DNA of 56,977 nt from a virus, in the IMG/VR virus record IMGVR_UViG_3300020445_001188, positions 1 to 56,977 of that record, one strand, 5' to 3'. Below are positions 37,801-41,325 of the stretch, in pieces (position 1 is the stretch's first letter; the number at the start of each line of letters is the position of its first letter). The notes below the pieces were generated by a model. That model was not told the origin of the DNA. It saw nothing but the letters and a program-made list of their open reading frames with translations, and ran no database searches. Both the position numbers and the translations under genes were made by a program.

Positions 37801-39565
37801 TAGGTTCCAATATGCAGATATTATTACTGACTTTGGTGTAGATGATACATTCAAGGTTGGTGATGTTATACAACTTCAGAACGCAGGTCAGAGTGTTGGA
37901 CACACATTCGTTGTTACTGAGCACGATACTACTAACAAGTATGTTTACCTCGCAAATGAGGTCGGTAGATTTAGTGCTATTGGTGATGATCTAACTGTAA
38001 TCGGTGGTGATGTTGCTTATCAACTTGCTAAGATCCCTCCTGGATCTAACTTCCCAAGTGTATACACATCTGCAATTGTTGCTGTTGTAATTACTCCAAC
38101 AACTGCTTACGGTAGAATCGAGAAGATTGAACAGGTTGGTTTACGTGCGATCATTCACTTAGGTGATACTGCTGGAGATTTTGTTAAGAATGCACAAATC
38201 ATTGGTGACTACGGATTTAGAGGTGCTTGCTCCGTTGCTAAGACACTACGTGGTCGCGTAAGAAGATACTTTAGAGGATTTGATGGTGAGACTACAAACT
38301 TCAAGTTAACCAAAGACAACGGTACTGCTTACTTCCCAGATCCCGCAGGTCATATGATGATCTTCGTGAACGGAATCCTACAGCCTCCAGGCGGTTCATT
38401 AGCGTTCACTGCATTCTCTGATAACATTCAGTTCACTGAAGCACCTGCAATTAACTCAACATTCCACGGTGTTTACGTAGGTAAGTTGAGACAGTTAGAT
38501 GACATCTCATTCGACTTCGACTCCTTGAGGAATTCCTTCAACTTGAAGTTGGGTGGAGTATTCTACTCACTAACATTGACTGAAGGTGTACAGTCCAACA
38601 CGATTAGACCTGAGAACAACATCGTTTGTCAGTTAAATGGTGTTATTCAGGAACCAGGTATCGGTTTTGAATTGGTTGGTTCACGTATAATCTTCTCTGA
38701 AGTCCCTCGTGCGGGTTCAACATTCGTTGCATTCTCCTACATTGGTTCTGATGTTGACGTTATCGCTGCTACAGTCGTACCACCTATCGAAACTGGTGAC
38801 AAACTAGCAATTGAAGGTGAAGAATTTGAAAGAACTGTTGCTCTAATTGAGTCTTCTAACTCACTAATTACCTTCGAATACACTGGATCTGTTCGTGGAC
38901 GTAACGCACAAGCACTTGCAAACATTGAAAGAGGTCGTATTACTGAAGCAATCCTCACCAACTCTGGTGATGGTTTCACTGCACGTCCAAACGTTGATGT
39001 AATTTCCTCCTCTGGTTTCGGTGGTAAGATCAAGGCACTAGTTGGTCTCGCACGTATTGACGTTAAGAACGCTGGTCAAGGTTATGTACAACCATCTGTG
39101 GGAGTTAATACTACTGTCGCAGACGACTTCTTAGGACCTACAGGCGCAGGAGTTAATGGTGGAATTGACATTTACCACCCTGAGTACGTACCTCCTGGCG
39201 AATCAACTCCTGTTGGTGAAGCATTCATCACTATCGAGTCACAGCCTGTTAACACAACCGTTAACCAAGGTCAGACTGCTTCCTTCACTGTAATAGCATC
39301 CACTACACCTGCTGGTGGAGTGATTAACTATCAGTGGCAGAAGAAGGATTACGGAACTAACTCTTGGATAAATATTGATGGTGCTACATCACCTACTTAC
39401 ACTACACCTGCTACTAGCCAGGGTGACGGTGGAGATGAATTTAGAGTCGGACTAACATCTACGGGTGCAACTCCAACACTCTCTCAATCTGCCATACTGA
39501 CTATCAACATCGGTTCTACCACCGTTGATAACTTCACCCCAGATCAAATATTCGATGATAACTAA
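13847..39565 (+). CDS. Giant modular baseplate/tail protein in the gp7 position (8572 aa)
   Basis: One uninterrupted 25.7-kb frame. Residues 1-70 (QIPAFIREDNEQFVNLLSEYY) and about 700-720 (DFYASKGTKISTQYLFKMLF) match a recurrent cyanophage virion family. Other modules by residue: GxGY beta repeats 298-628, 1129-1345, 1790-1830, 3018-3258 and near 8360; YHYH-type C-terminal domain 1367-1545 (ILGWAFDGNPIYGPYGY); propeller-like region 1848-2178; LamG-like domains 2255-2448 and 4348-4525; helical repeats 3920-5118 with one more at 7528; 21 FTC...YPR repeats 5182-7382; VNGxxQxPG modules 3600, 8150 and 8270; Ig-like domain 8457-8557. T4 gp7 has 1032 aa. Host-surface binding from the baseplate is the likely role, by inference. 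Confidence 0.85.
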   Translation: MKAITVSNRVQDQIPAFIREDNEQFVNLLSEYYRSQEKSGRPYDILNNILRYTDIGSGEFDPNFLSSQSAVLEKVDPTQKDIVAENVNYFLEKDGTVQIDNEVIYYESVTHSPDIVFTPGVNKAEFDRKIQEFEPISSQFDNSQTLFNLRLLGKPVSPQTADHLLVVVNNEFLFPNIDYFIEGDKIRLQNPPAPPTGELTGAINTIRYLIGYTSIPVRSIDTITVSGDSKEFNLTNNNNKYTPLSTVSTIVVVDRVEKRPYEDFTIFEDKLIFKNDVAENSVINLRSIEMIAPEFGAGATAIADIEQGVVDKVIVKNGGSGYRLSFAPKISIASTKGPGFGATAEALVNGIKDTRLLFSGQGYSANNPPIVVVDPPVDPEGKTAQIRAIVDDSIEGVSQLIVDSSGSGYDKIPSISFVNPGGATITQPTLHTGSIQDGSITVVDSGSGYTTPPLVYLDEPTGDNAIRANVVATIDQYGRVNGITIVSGGQGYVTTPRAKIIDPVGAQILDVSVTGGRVTNIELLTGGAGYTDAPSVYIVDNRKDIAGAPAGGTGATAVATIFNGEITDINITSFGSGYSDEEPPKVFIAAPPAPEASCDVGFGEITGFTIHNGGSGYQPSAFVNCKRGVSSVSSFDQKGNQVYSKEADTVQSSHEVGSTIHNLDTLFAKELYRRYVNQYLPNAEIDYEKVNAPQIIKTISDFYASKGTKISTQYLFKMLFSENVDVSYPKDEVIKPSAASWNVDTVLRAELMSGDPADLLDSQLIQYVDQVDINVKGASALIENVISINTGVGTIYELAISEETLQGTFTIPYKTTLVESLDTTESIITVDSTIGWPERNGTILIDDNEEVQYKEKTLNQFIECTRSENGVVEDWDAGTTIYSEIFVYVNRGLPNEIKMRVLGIADAKSTVLTDTGSYYLPGDKLNVASLGSTSVDQRITSWLYNVKKLINVDGVVPGGLNNQTATVTCSNKHGLLVGDTVTIYGANPTVFNGTFLVTSRISDFIFEYNIPAPADASPQGNILLSVDLNKGKSPEEGISIAIRDFTTNVQNTFFNNTYAYIASSGIPNYEVGPFVGSALLPGNQRKLIRIPRVINTISKREDTDFGPIGAWVNGVSAWSYKSETKIKYGGVIGINITNVGQGYDAANPPIIEISGGNGTGATASVVVNGQLSEIDVSAGGTGYNSSPLVSIVGGGGFGATATAVITNGVVSKILVENPGQGYTSQPDVSISGGNGAGATATARVRGPIQSVSVDNAGSSYTESPTIKLNSGEGAVAQAIIINGRIVSIAIIAAGKGYTTAPEIVINGDGYGAVAKASIGTVGEDRGKVIGVSVINRGIGYTTGLTTVRLEAVGEMAEFTANVFEWTRNLQDELGQSFDTARGYVFAGYNTQYGGEYAHLSDPKQLRYVLGDNVFKNQATQQLQELSTGWQHSPILGWAFDGNPIYGPYGYIDATDQSSGIRRIRSSYRIKPILIYDLATNPNPVRSDGPLLSDYPAGSFIEDFEYTFQYGDLDQYNGRFCKTPQFPEGVYAYFISIDASDAGNPVFPYIAGPQLYSKADEWNYSQDAVQTNIPDDVVRFRDPYEDVDIDIERQPNQDTDILVTELGEELIFEIEDTNRDGVINNLEDTTPINIAEEPVLQLFDYYPRVSTRSEVDIDIETTTKFEDAQVDGFVVENPGISYKVGDKLYFDNTDTQGFGASAKVNSVKGLDIAGYSSYMTNDVPYGQITTATEHELRANDEIIVKSTPVLDDTNKTLKVKVIAGVEQLNITQEGIGYSSELPPTYELISTIGQDFKLTLERTEAGAVKKANIINSGSGYDSTNPPKIRVSHPQRYKKANYFLSFLNEATGTVSINDVQVADDRTIYVAAERNLADGDTCGILAKFNSDGRLLWQRTLVPTVPSGPKSLRWKSLYVENSNPHNIYVIGETVTNITNITYNPDIVVAKYTSGFDNANNPDGILQWQRDIAGISGATRRDYATTISLDQDGRTMIGGYTDANSLQPDDMWVALLDLDGSMMEKRKIASTDVSEHLHQIKWKSKDTFLFCGVSEPDNTSDIIIGETYYDTATIEVVWSKKITNASYKFKNPTFTIDEYGAVYVTATAEDTNGKDYGVLYTKFDDGDFTAAEQSRIFVPTGTYNAVHNGGVEFDIFGNVDVSCSVERAFNQVESTTLKIGWNTGTVITASTATETDGIGFKAIAVSNDSSGDTIVVGNKVEADQLAIFNWNTADNLADDTYNDTLATGTNKQWYATGNAVIDDTKKYDGASSVKLDASNAMTMLYGSDVATSYTVEAFWALSTAQYTAANTKPEFFTVTDAIGNTVKAGLDADQTSPNYGKTWIDITGTTTFSTAANYLAIFNNEEFIHVALVKDRVGVGDYKYRVYVNGIETQVLTSTTVDINLKDVTIGSNSTPNATNNWIGWIDNLVVSPTAKYDDTFTSALVTGTNSIAQGFIYKVDKDKTALGSFNLNDVETGHTLNIASESNYTFNTQNVAMNPWVLGPAGIQILDYGDVISTHQPGVFTVTSTDQNFGNRTATIPTPGGKKLLLTTTVVPKFYFRDAKYQLIDLVKTINFNQDATFTKGAILQQYSVIGGNDVVSGYGTIVEVGTNSCKIGKIAGNFDTSKLLKSTANDVNDLEWNFTEQKTDPIWATNFVYATEDIVYNDKKLYQCTSPGTSGTIAPTHTTGIVSDGAVSWAYLSASGIYEVDLANTSYSGSTLGAFASWKEFSAEDYTIKIEEIYQDSSFIKGDTIDADAVNLQFAVDATGKIATFTGLTGVKKISLIAQLNKDVIPSGSLVNTDLVYCSASSRHNFVEDEIIFTENFATNDYNGSFFVEEVFNSRDFSFRMRGTAVQDPTFAGSGNSVSNVNIYAKHPKFLFVRGHQYIFDLDDESNLGYFLSFSRDNQYKLEYPFINIIREGTPGFTDDDSPTPLVKFVINEDVTNISYYFDPSRTGADSPVGEGSFIDVIKSPYDGTFRVTSVTDAGKKFAFRLLNEPEKTNAPVGNNEFGNARSSYSTTSVKAIGPISDIKLVNAGGFYQRLPIVTDIASNREIEKVRITNGGTEYVNGVYYNVPIDGDGEGAMCNITVQDDGDFEGVITDVVLTSAGKGYKTASIDVDAIPGILGPLLAGSGAVLDVVIPDEGSGASVFLQGKSIGKIKKLKNNEFGFGYSHDYTLRPEITFPVNLQLFNTALLAQIKITDPGSGYTSTPAVVIEGGGGSGAKAEAIVKNNRLSEVIIKDPGSGYSSEPSVTLKSEFNYVVNVDLGYLQFNFPHGITTGAEVSLRAEDLGSTVGILPKPSSAGLTSLVETQIYYAIAGEANSLESDQLRISLTKLDAESGSYITFLTQGEGRQVLLTEVFGGKATAIVETSRFLEGEKVYQGTSLALSSAIGYVSTNEGWQIGPRILKLENYDGVWTKGERVTGEVSRASGLIDNLSIATGTLNIASLTNTPGQFIDDVGKPSEIVQKIQDSYFYQNFSYVIKSQTPINQWRKPVLETNHPVGFNLFGELAITGGKDISGRKVVSDLIKEVNINSFTNINQITSFANAQPIYTQFNNTEVLFRQKRLTNSEEILTSIVKKIDNISDDFNGIKTQFPLNVEGSSITATEDQMFILLNGVAQSPGTAFSTSGPSVVFTEAPKAPSRIKFRELVYAQKLITRMTFSQLGGIFPLLGNTVRGLVSETTATVIDSGVDYIDVIDITGGTFQINENILGSSTGFNSVLSDVSGLTSKTIFEQSERITNLQGKFAIIEENNLTDGVITTELVVSRTSGTAEFETGEFNLKFNDIIYSTRSKICATITSIAPYQDDISNQIIDQVDLSPSSSFFGLVFQRVPSITFPNIILDNISETVINPVELYDPETANNQDFLDFERVRNQEIRYDNLTGTDFAAGSNLRLKKLYFGNSSLRRQHDNRRGDASNTLRRNADFIAEEAVGIMLAFYPSFQINTGRNQDCIDDIVDAINMMAWQLEFDGNSEVWDIANTYVQGNVVYHVDGAVAQTVYAMNKARDLAIQCVRMENINTTHTTKQQWRDLTITGEYTATDNSHADARTLLLANKWYIAHEALYYAKQQNPGYTVTGGDVHCLSDIVDFVEALSYNTALGGNDHIYESTYRTLQYGTVTGDIDTMVHAYTKVKTMALDVMKNVVVAKQDSSHGWTQFTDSGITVDTGSPVCNAVGSTITTLMDLVINALGTTASPGTHTAFAAGTTKTIPTGAVLANPSTTACVSITSTLTNFFAIITDSIQDPTGATPATYQWSISNLTRVEPAYSFNDAETLKSVKMAYKDKSSGGFFVFGETVKGITSGSTAEIIGSNAGNKWIYTKDPSAPFQAGEYITNSLLTNTGVTVDNLDYAVGTGSLEFNGSAYLTHPATEKLAFGNGGIPDGNFTIELWVKVTAVNTNQMILDFRTSTSDTGSAYLMIVNNSVRWNVGNVDRITSTGLIANTWTHIAVVRNSGVTSLFVGGTKVTTTYTDNTNYGNLPIKIGANASNAQGLTGNMENLMIKLGITAIDYTGDFTPSSTYDDTDINLKFGFDGEAPIPVIKGEIYAKYEQSIVSTCTADGVELWRDEIMTEGVDLARDEYRECADMIDKNKYWIAEEAVGRMKAQYPDFVIPGDTGTSSEGTRLCLRDTYEYIIPAIVADLKYGGNYNTIVAGRGYLANQAGQLAHVNGELLQSIYAWREVGKLCNDVITANADDLTGEHTTRIRIPNYFSSPAAAGIQTFITDIVDNLLLVLGPTGNRFRDGADLLYFNRKCIADEVAFWLEEQYNVTINFVQEDKFDIPGGTPGREKCVRDLRDHIIPAIAGDLLTGGNSNVQGIIDQYLDTQKKIIEVEKELLPMLDAIGYSKMLMEKALQNALVSRSENLANIAGMNAQTIDDLFQFQYTDIAAYRKDQATEPTFTHDNQIYAGSQRQLDAADMLETNKRAIAGEAVALMLKCSAFKHKNFSVKGGKNHCEDDIVDVIQGVIHDLRFSSNSAVYDASMLYLNTENGLKHVTDETEETLFAMKMARDMSALAIQNKLGFNPFPDEASNPPRNNYDFNAAGDGAAGNKFYDAGNEIEKNIRFIASTAVGRAVSQYPTLGFGGYGYQSCVDDVVDILEATVFNLKHGGNNKLWYATEFYITDANAIQHINSQSTEVKYVFEQARDIAIQVMRQQLVTTNGYTEGDPVYDQTITIDQQTASGQHTPTAATYDPATGLLVLTLAASHGVTTNDTLRINTNSLVFTCDQDDHQTQHSYPRTSDPAAISLLPVTNVSGNDVTVNVGITQRVNFDAKDSTYDPETGLLTLDIGSHSLRTGQTLKILEGELNYRCAQDNYRSIHKYPRSTDPVVDKAIDIEAIGTTFHTATWANFNPVTGFLNVTVPSHGFKNGDKIRLVNDSMTFSCDMDEHYSKKTYPRLSDPASGRFLPISSVTKNTFEMNIGKTPLKTFTPSQANYDPTTGGLELVLGVHGLTTGTHIKLAPNSLTFTCKEDDDATNHTYPRITTVNATPTDASYNPVNGHLTVTVANHGFNVGEMVQVEKDGLVMTCSMDGHASEHSYPRQDDPANNSWMKIEAVSTNTFTFNVGISPAVSFTPKDVVYTPSTGDMVLTIGDHSLTAGTALKIAEGGITFTCAQDSHQTLHPYPRDTTYTVSNINNGAYDPATGIITITTAANHGLQDGDKIKFADGAITFTCSMDGNGSNHPYPRSTDPVSGKWLEIDVTGNTTFTCNVGKTPSVGYDPSLVTYDPATGLMVMTIGTHDLTVGTSVRIAQNSLKFKCGFDNYATDHTYPRASGQGGATQDDPFYDTACNITAVTDTTITVQVLSTVPSTNTTPHTWVAPTKLTPTSAAYNPSTGVMTLSVTNHGVVNGEYIKIDDGAVTFTCGQDSDQTNHAYPRASDPVSNKFVPITYIDANTFSIQVLENIPSTNTTTHNFVSAVANSISRAVFRAGGIYTHAYVSSTAGSLTAKKDQAFDSSVEIKYEGTPLTAASGTTYSGATGIINITTSAAHGLVVGDYVKLRDGAVTFNCAEDGGATNHAYPRATDPISDKWIQVQSVGSSTTFTVQVLDTIPSTNTTNHTFVSGLSNGIIKKDDTITVNVGISSNTTAHIFKSAEPACITTGGNYTHLFKSAVVNCITKSSDPVYGNPLTITGTTATSITVNVLPVLPSTNETQHTFVSATNNCVTTGGNYSHKFISASDEGIELESGSVTVNVGKSPAIFYSVGDAIYDGETGDMQLKVGAHNLMEGTTIKIHDESLKFTCDMDSHASEHVYPRMTDPARNTALQMKEAGSTSHTITGASYTPTSGILSCTIANHGFRAARTASPTFAKFDPTTGDMEIYSANHNIVVGDSIKLAEGAITFRCARDQYSSNHSYPRTTDPAYDQWLIVSKANRNRFTVNVGTGETNGAVSDTSEHRFQASNPNTITVAPDLVKFDLNSITFNCTKDSNATNHTYPRADDPEAGHWIEVISTPDANTFTCNVGISAGGNFAHTYVGATTGGLKKQTGWVTVNVGATPTTGHTVSSATFNAITGSMVLGIGNHYFNRHDNIRIAPNSLSFTCGLDSNQSIHTYPRGAMIESTPTGAAYDPLTGLMTLTQNNHGFSNGDFVKFKENAFTFTCSMDNNGSSHTYPRTTDPTFDRWIPVENVQANTFQVNVGTTPSVGFEPYSVSYNPTSGVMEMEIGHHEFTVGQSIRIAANSLTFTCAQDSNQTNHTYPRLGDPTYQNAVPITAVTDTKISVQVLASQPSTNTTVHQFIQQVGKTPTAINYNPVSGVMTVTITGHGYNDGDMVKFAEESLTFTCDKDSHATNHTYPRKTDPFWDKWMPISTVTADTFNVKILDVTPSTNISAHTFISAVANCVTRSAIRGGGIYTHANTGIASNGMIHKRDPFYQRGLNIDTIGYTSHTVTGALYNPNTGVMRLTIPNHGFTTSVTKTATGAVYDVTSSMLKITSGGHGFVEGDRVRIADNSLTFTCAQDSNATNHSYPRPSDPASQRFLVVTNASTNTFEVNVGNFFGRGPISNQTAHTFVSATTGGLELSRDKIKMAENSITFTCAKDDNTTNHSYPRANDPSYDEYLPISDVTTDEFDVYVGHANLDKTVHQFVSATTSGVTRPDGTITVNVGISSNTTTHNFVSSTTTWTPTGAAYNPTTGVMTLTINGHNFHNGEYIKIADSALVFRCDQDGQASDHAYPRATDPASGRMLKISNVTTNTFDVKILDVTPSTNTTTHVFQSAVANSISKPQIIGGGTYDHKYVSSTGMAVRSGGLYAHKFEGPTRTTVTNASYNPTTGVMQLTVPDHGWENGDGIILDRESLVFTCTQDSNNTEHPYPRATDPFADRVMTISNVATDTFDVQVLNSAPSTNTTTHTFVSATTKGIRRAAVHTGGAYAHTFISAGSNSITTYTGSGAARCSNQASSITTLMGIPINLFGSGAGNPDAYIAGIARTLPGEWPLTGERAAIRDTTITYDMAGSGQCNATASSVTQLFDYPINVIKTAAAGSGNYFTNQSVTRNAPATNNALQSGGGICYNVTSAARVLGELIESTLGRAPEMYRQAARLLMFNDQYVDREAYFKTKSNYTGYTGDESFGADIRKAFIYDLITDGNIKTLELVNSWFDSEGNFVAFQNIFRTYIIFHAEAAKEFIVNTIEQDCVNPGAYNQEVPYENIEYRPTATAVHKINQLYHLIDIALNRSTLPTLFLKHSIDVGTDVNPDGSIDAPLGHIFEPYDRVTYTVLGAAINELDRTIYYIHPDTTENLIWISEYIDGDKIESLTPGTQGQVHSFSVNDETGIVRTTSTFGERNVPTPIAGGIQPADIFFGATSGAYAEVIRVQDNHAEVLYNTTYLPITVTSDPEVFVQGEEVVKTGATANKGTILATDNATYMKVIITGGTLSPADLIEGTTSGATATVGASTHKLMLVNFRMGEFIATDILFSKEDSGRANALIVRNNDGALLDNQSGRVTFDIETVTGNFNANDVIYGSVTDQIIEVEAFNVLPGFGEYLHSTEITRFQYADIITDFGVDDTFKVGDVIQLQNAGQSVGHTFVVTEHDTTNKYVYLANEVGRFSAIGDDLTVIGGDVAYQLAKIPPGSNFPSVYTSAIVAVVITPTTAYGRIEKIEQVGLRAIIHLGDTAGDFVKNAQIIGDYGFRGACSVAKTLRGRVRRYFRGFDGETTNFKLTKDNGTAYFPDPAGHMMIFVNGILQPPGGSLAFTAFSDNIQFTEAPAINSTFHGVYVGKLRQLDDISFDFDSLRNSFNLKLGGVFYSLTLTEGVQSNTIRPENNIVCQLNGVIQEPGIGFELVGSRIIFSEVPRAGSTFVAFSYIGSDVDVIAATVVPPIETGDKLAIEGEEFERTVALIESSNSLITFEYTGSVRGRNAQALANIERGRITEAILTNSGDGFTARPNVDVISSSGFGGKIKALVGLARIDVKNAGQGYVQPSVGVNTTVADDFLGPTGAGVNGGIDIYHPEYVPPGESTPVGEAFITIESQPVNTTVNQGQTASFTVIASTTPAGGVINYQWQKKDYGTNSWINIDGATSPTYTTPATSQGDGGDEFRVGLTSTGATPTLSQSAILTINIGSTTVDNFTPDQIFDDN
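14738..15730 (+). repeat. GxGY beta-repeat block A in the giant protein (8 copies)
   Basis: Eight successive units of about 40 residues end in a strand-turn such as VKNGGSGYRLSFAPKISI, VDSGSGYTTPPLVYL or LLTGGAGYTDAPSVYI. Each pairs a beta strand, a GxGY turn, a Pro and a second strand, which suggests an elongated beta-solenoid-like rod. Confidence 0.8.
17226..17890 (+). repeat. GxGY beta-repeat block B in the giant protein (6 copies)
   Basis: Six units, for example INITNVGQGYDAANPP, DVSAGGTGYNSSPLV and LVENPGQGYTSQPDV, separated by GGxGxGATA linkers of the type G-(G/N)-G-x-G-A-x-A. The block immediately precedes the YHYH-type domain. Confidence 0.8.
25606..29200 (+). repeat. Helical N..IA-EAV repeat family, copies 1-6 of 7
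   Basis: Six units of about 65-70 residues start near 25606, 25986, 27592, 28072, 28590 and 29000. Each has a helix like ADFIAEEAVGIM, a Cys before DIVD-like acids (QDCIDDIVD, VHCLSDIVD, EKCVRDLRD, NHCEDDIVD, QSCVDDVVD), then a GGN or similar turn and a Tyr-rich helix. A LamG-like domain lies between copies 2 and 3. A seventh, more diverged copy is at about 36430-36620, beyond the YPR array. Confidence 0.75.
29390..35990 (+). repeat. Array of 21 FTC...H-x-YPR domains in the giant protein
   Basis: The 21 copies of a unit of roughly 55-130 residues share Y-(D/N)-P-x-(T/S)-G, a strand pair, HGf/HNl, G-D or G-x-x-(I/V)K(I/L), then (F/Y)xC-x-x-D, H-x-YPR and mostly DP, usually ending VNVG or PSTNTTxHxFVSA. 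The first YPR is near 29545 and the last near 35764. Some units are clipped or fused (around 32720 and 34565). A 20-base stretch is identical at 31628-31647 and 34382-34401, which shows recent DNA-level exchange. Confidence 0.85.
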
Positions 39566-41298
39566 TGGCAGCTAACGGTAGTTACAATCCAAGTAATGAC
39601 ATTCTCACAGTAACGGGTGATGGGTTACCTCATCCCGTTACTAGTGGGACATTTCCTAATGCAAACAACCCTAATGAAATAGCGACTTACACTTTCAGTC
39701 ACGCTTTTACATATAGGGGTGGAGATAATACACAAACAAGTCAAAGTTATCCATTAGGTATTGTTGGTATAGCAGCAAATGGTGTTGCACTCTTCAATCC
39801 TTCTGCTGGAGATCTTGGTAGTCCTCCTGTAGGGTTCCATTGGGTAGCGACTGCTAACTTTGGGATGGTTAATTTCGGTGAAGATAGTTGTGGAGGTCAT
39901 CCTAATGAGAATGATCAATACCATTATCACGATGGTGAGTTTATAAGTTGCTGGAAATCCAATCAGGTGATGGGTGCTTATAATGATTACTATGGTTTAA
40001 GTCAGTACGTTGGCGACAATATGCGTCACCCTGACGGTCACTCAAAGATTTTAGGTTTATCATTTGATGGGTATCCTGTATATGGTCCATACGGATACAA
40101 TTTACCTCAAGATAATACATCTCCAGCTGTAATAATGGAGACAGGGTATCAAATGAATGCATCAATTGCTGTAAATAGACCTGCATATGGTACTACAACA
40201 GCAAATCCACCCAAGGGTGCGTTGATGGAGGACTATGAGTACAACGTTGACAAACCTGGGAGGCATTTAGATGTTTATAATGGTCGCTATTGTCATACTC
40301 CTGAGTATCCAAACGGTACTTTTGCTTACTTTGTAACAATTTGGAACGATGAAACGGAGAGTAAGACATACAATGTCACCACATCAAATGGTAAGTTCTT
40401 CATTGATGGTGTGGAAACACCTAATTTAGAATTAATTAAGGGAAGCACATATAGATTTACTCAACACGATACAACTAATTTAACACATCCATTTAGATTC
40501 TCCGCTGATTCTGATGGAATTCATAGTGGAGGAACTGAATACACCACTGGAGTTACAACTAATAACGTTCCTGGTAATGCTGGTGCTTGGACAGAGATAA
40601 CTGTTGCATCTGATGCACCATCAACACTCTATTATTATTGCACTGCTCACTCAGGAATGGGTGCTTCTAGTGTAATTACTGTTAGACCCAATCGTTATTT
40701 AACTCCTAAGTTCCCATTTATATTTGGTCTTTCTTCAAAAGAAACACTAAATATACCAGCGAATCAAGGTATTGGTCAGGCACAAGATCCTGGTGGTGGA
40801 GATGGTGGTGGAGATCCACCTGCTGCACCAAGTATTCTTATTACTAACCAGCCAACTAATGCCACGATTGCTAATGGTGGTACTCAAACTTTTAGTTTGA
40901 TTGCTGTAATTGAGCCTGAAGATGGTACTAAAGCATATCAATGGCAGGTTTCTACTGATGGAGGCTTTGCCTGGGCGAATATTACTGGTGCTAACTCAGC
41001 ATCATATTCATTAATAGCATTGGCTTATATGACTGGTTATCGATACAGATGTATCGTTACTGGTCCTATTGGTGCACCTGTGCAAGCACAGAACTCACCT
41101 TTAGCATCCAATCTTGTTATCCTAACTGTCACTGGTGGTACTGGTGGAACAGATACTTCAAACGTTCTTAAATGGGATAGTATTGTTGGTAGATTTGATA
41201 TGACGGCAGTCCCATTTGATAGGGACAACCAGAATCCAGACTTTACTAGAAATAATGTACGTTTTGACCTAACTAATTATGAATTCGACCTTACATAA
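39565..41298 (+). CDS. YHYH, cupredoxin-like and Ig-like virion protein (577 aa)
   Basis: Three domains are visible. A YHYH domain: CGGHPNENDQYHYHDGEF at about 109-126, HSKILGLSFDGYPVYGPYGY at 159-178, then DVYNGRYCHTPEYPNGTFAYF. A cupredoxin-like beta domain at about 268-375, with HPFRFS and a YYYCTAHSGMGA end holding Cys and His in the copper-site order. After a Gly/Asp linker near 411-424 comes an Ig-like domain at 425-525 (SLIAVIEPEDGTKAYQWQVSTDGG). The C-terminal 44 residues repeat RFD/FDLT motifs. Its ATG overlaps the giant gene stop. It is probably a fibre or baseplate surface protein. Metal binding is possible but unproven. Confidence 0.75.
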   Translation: MAANGSYNPSNDILTVTGDGLPHPVTSGTFPNANNPNEIATYTFSHAFTYRGGDNTQTSQSYPLGIVGIAANGVALFNPSAGDLGSPPVGFHWVATANFGMVNFGEDSCGGHPNENDQYHYHDGEFISCWKSNQVMGAYNDYYGLSQYVGDNMRHPDGHSKILGLSFDGYPVYGPYGYNLPQDNTSPAVIMETGYQMNASIAVNRPAYGTTTANPPKGALMEDYEYNVDKPGRHLDVYNGRYCHTPEYPNGTFAYFVTIWNDETESKTYNVTTSNGKFFIDGVETPNLELIKGSTYRFTQHDTTNLTHPFRFSADSDGIHSGGTEYTTGVTTNNVPGNAGAWTEITVASDAPSTLYYYCTAHSGMGASSVITVRPNRYLTPKFPFIFGLSSKETLNIPANQGIGQAQDPGGGDGGGDPPAAPSILITNQPTNATIANGGTQTFSLIAVIEPEDGTKAYQWQVSTDGGFAWANITGANSASYSLIALAYMTGYRYRCIVTGPIGAPVQAQNSPLASNLVILTVTGGTGGTDTSNVLKWDSIVGRFDMTAVPFDRDNQNPDFTRNNVRFDLTNYEFDLT

Positions 41299-41301
41299 AT
41301 A
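41294..41301 (+). promoter_or_regulatory. T4-type late promoter (7 of 8)
   Basis: CATAAATA differs from TATAAATA at the first base. It overlaps the stop of the YHYH gene and lies 24 bases before the ATG at 41326, the same arrangement as the perfect site at 44872. Confidence 0.5.
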
Positions 41302-41325
41302 AAACTGTAGAATAACCCCCCTACT

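Noticed and set aside
13847-39565. Giant gene as several genes joined by missing stop codons
   Set aside because: I found no internal ribosome binding site with a fresh domain start, and module boundaries fall within repeats rather than at gene-like junctions. An assembly collapse or fusion cannot be excluded from sequence alone.
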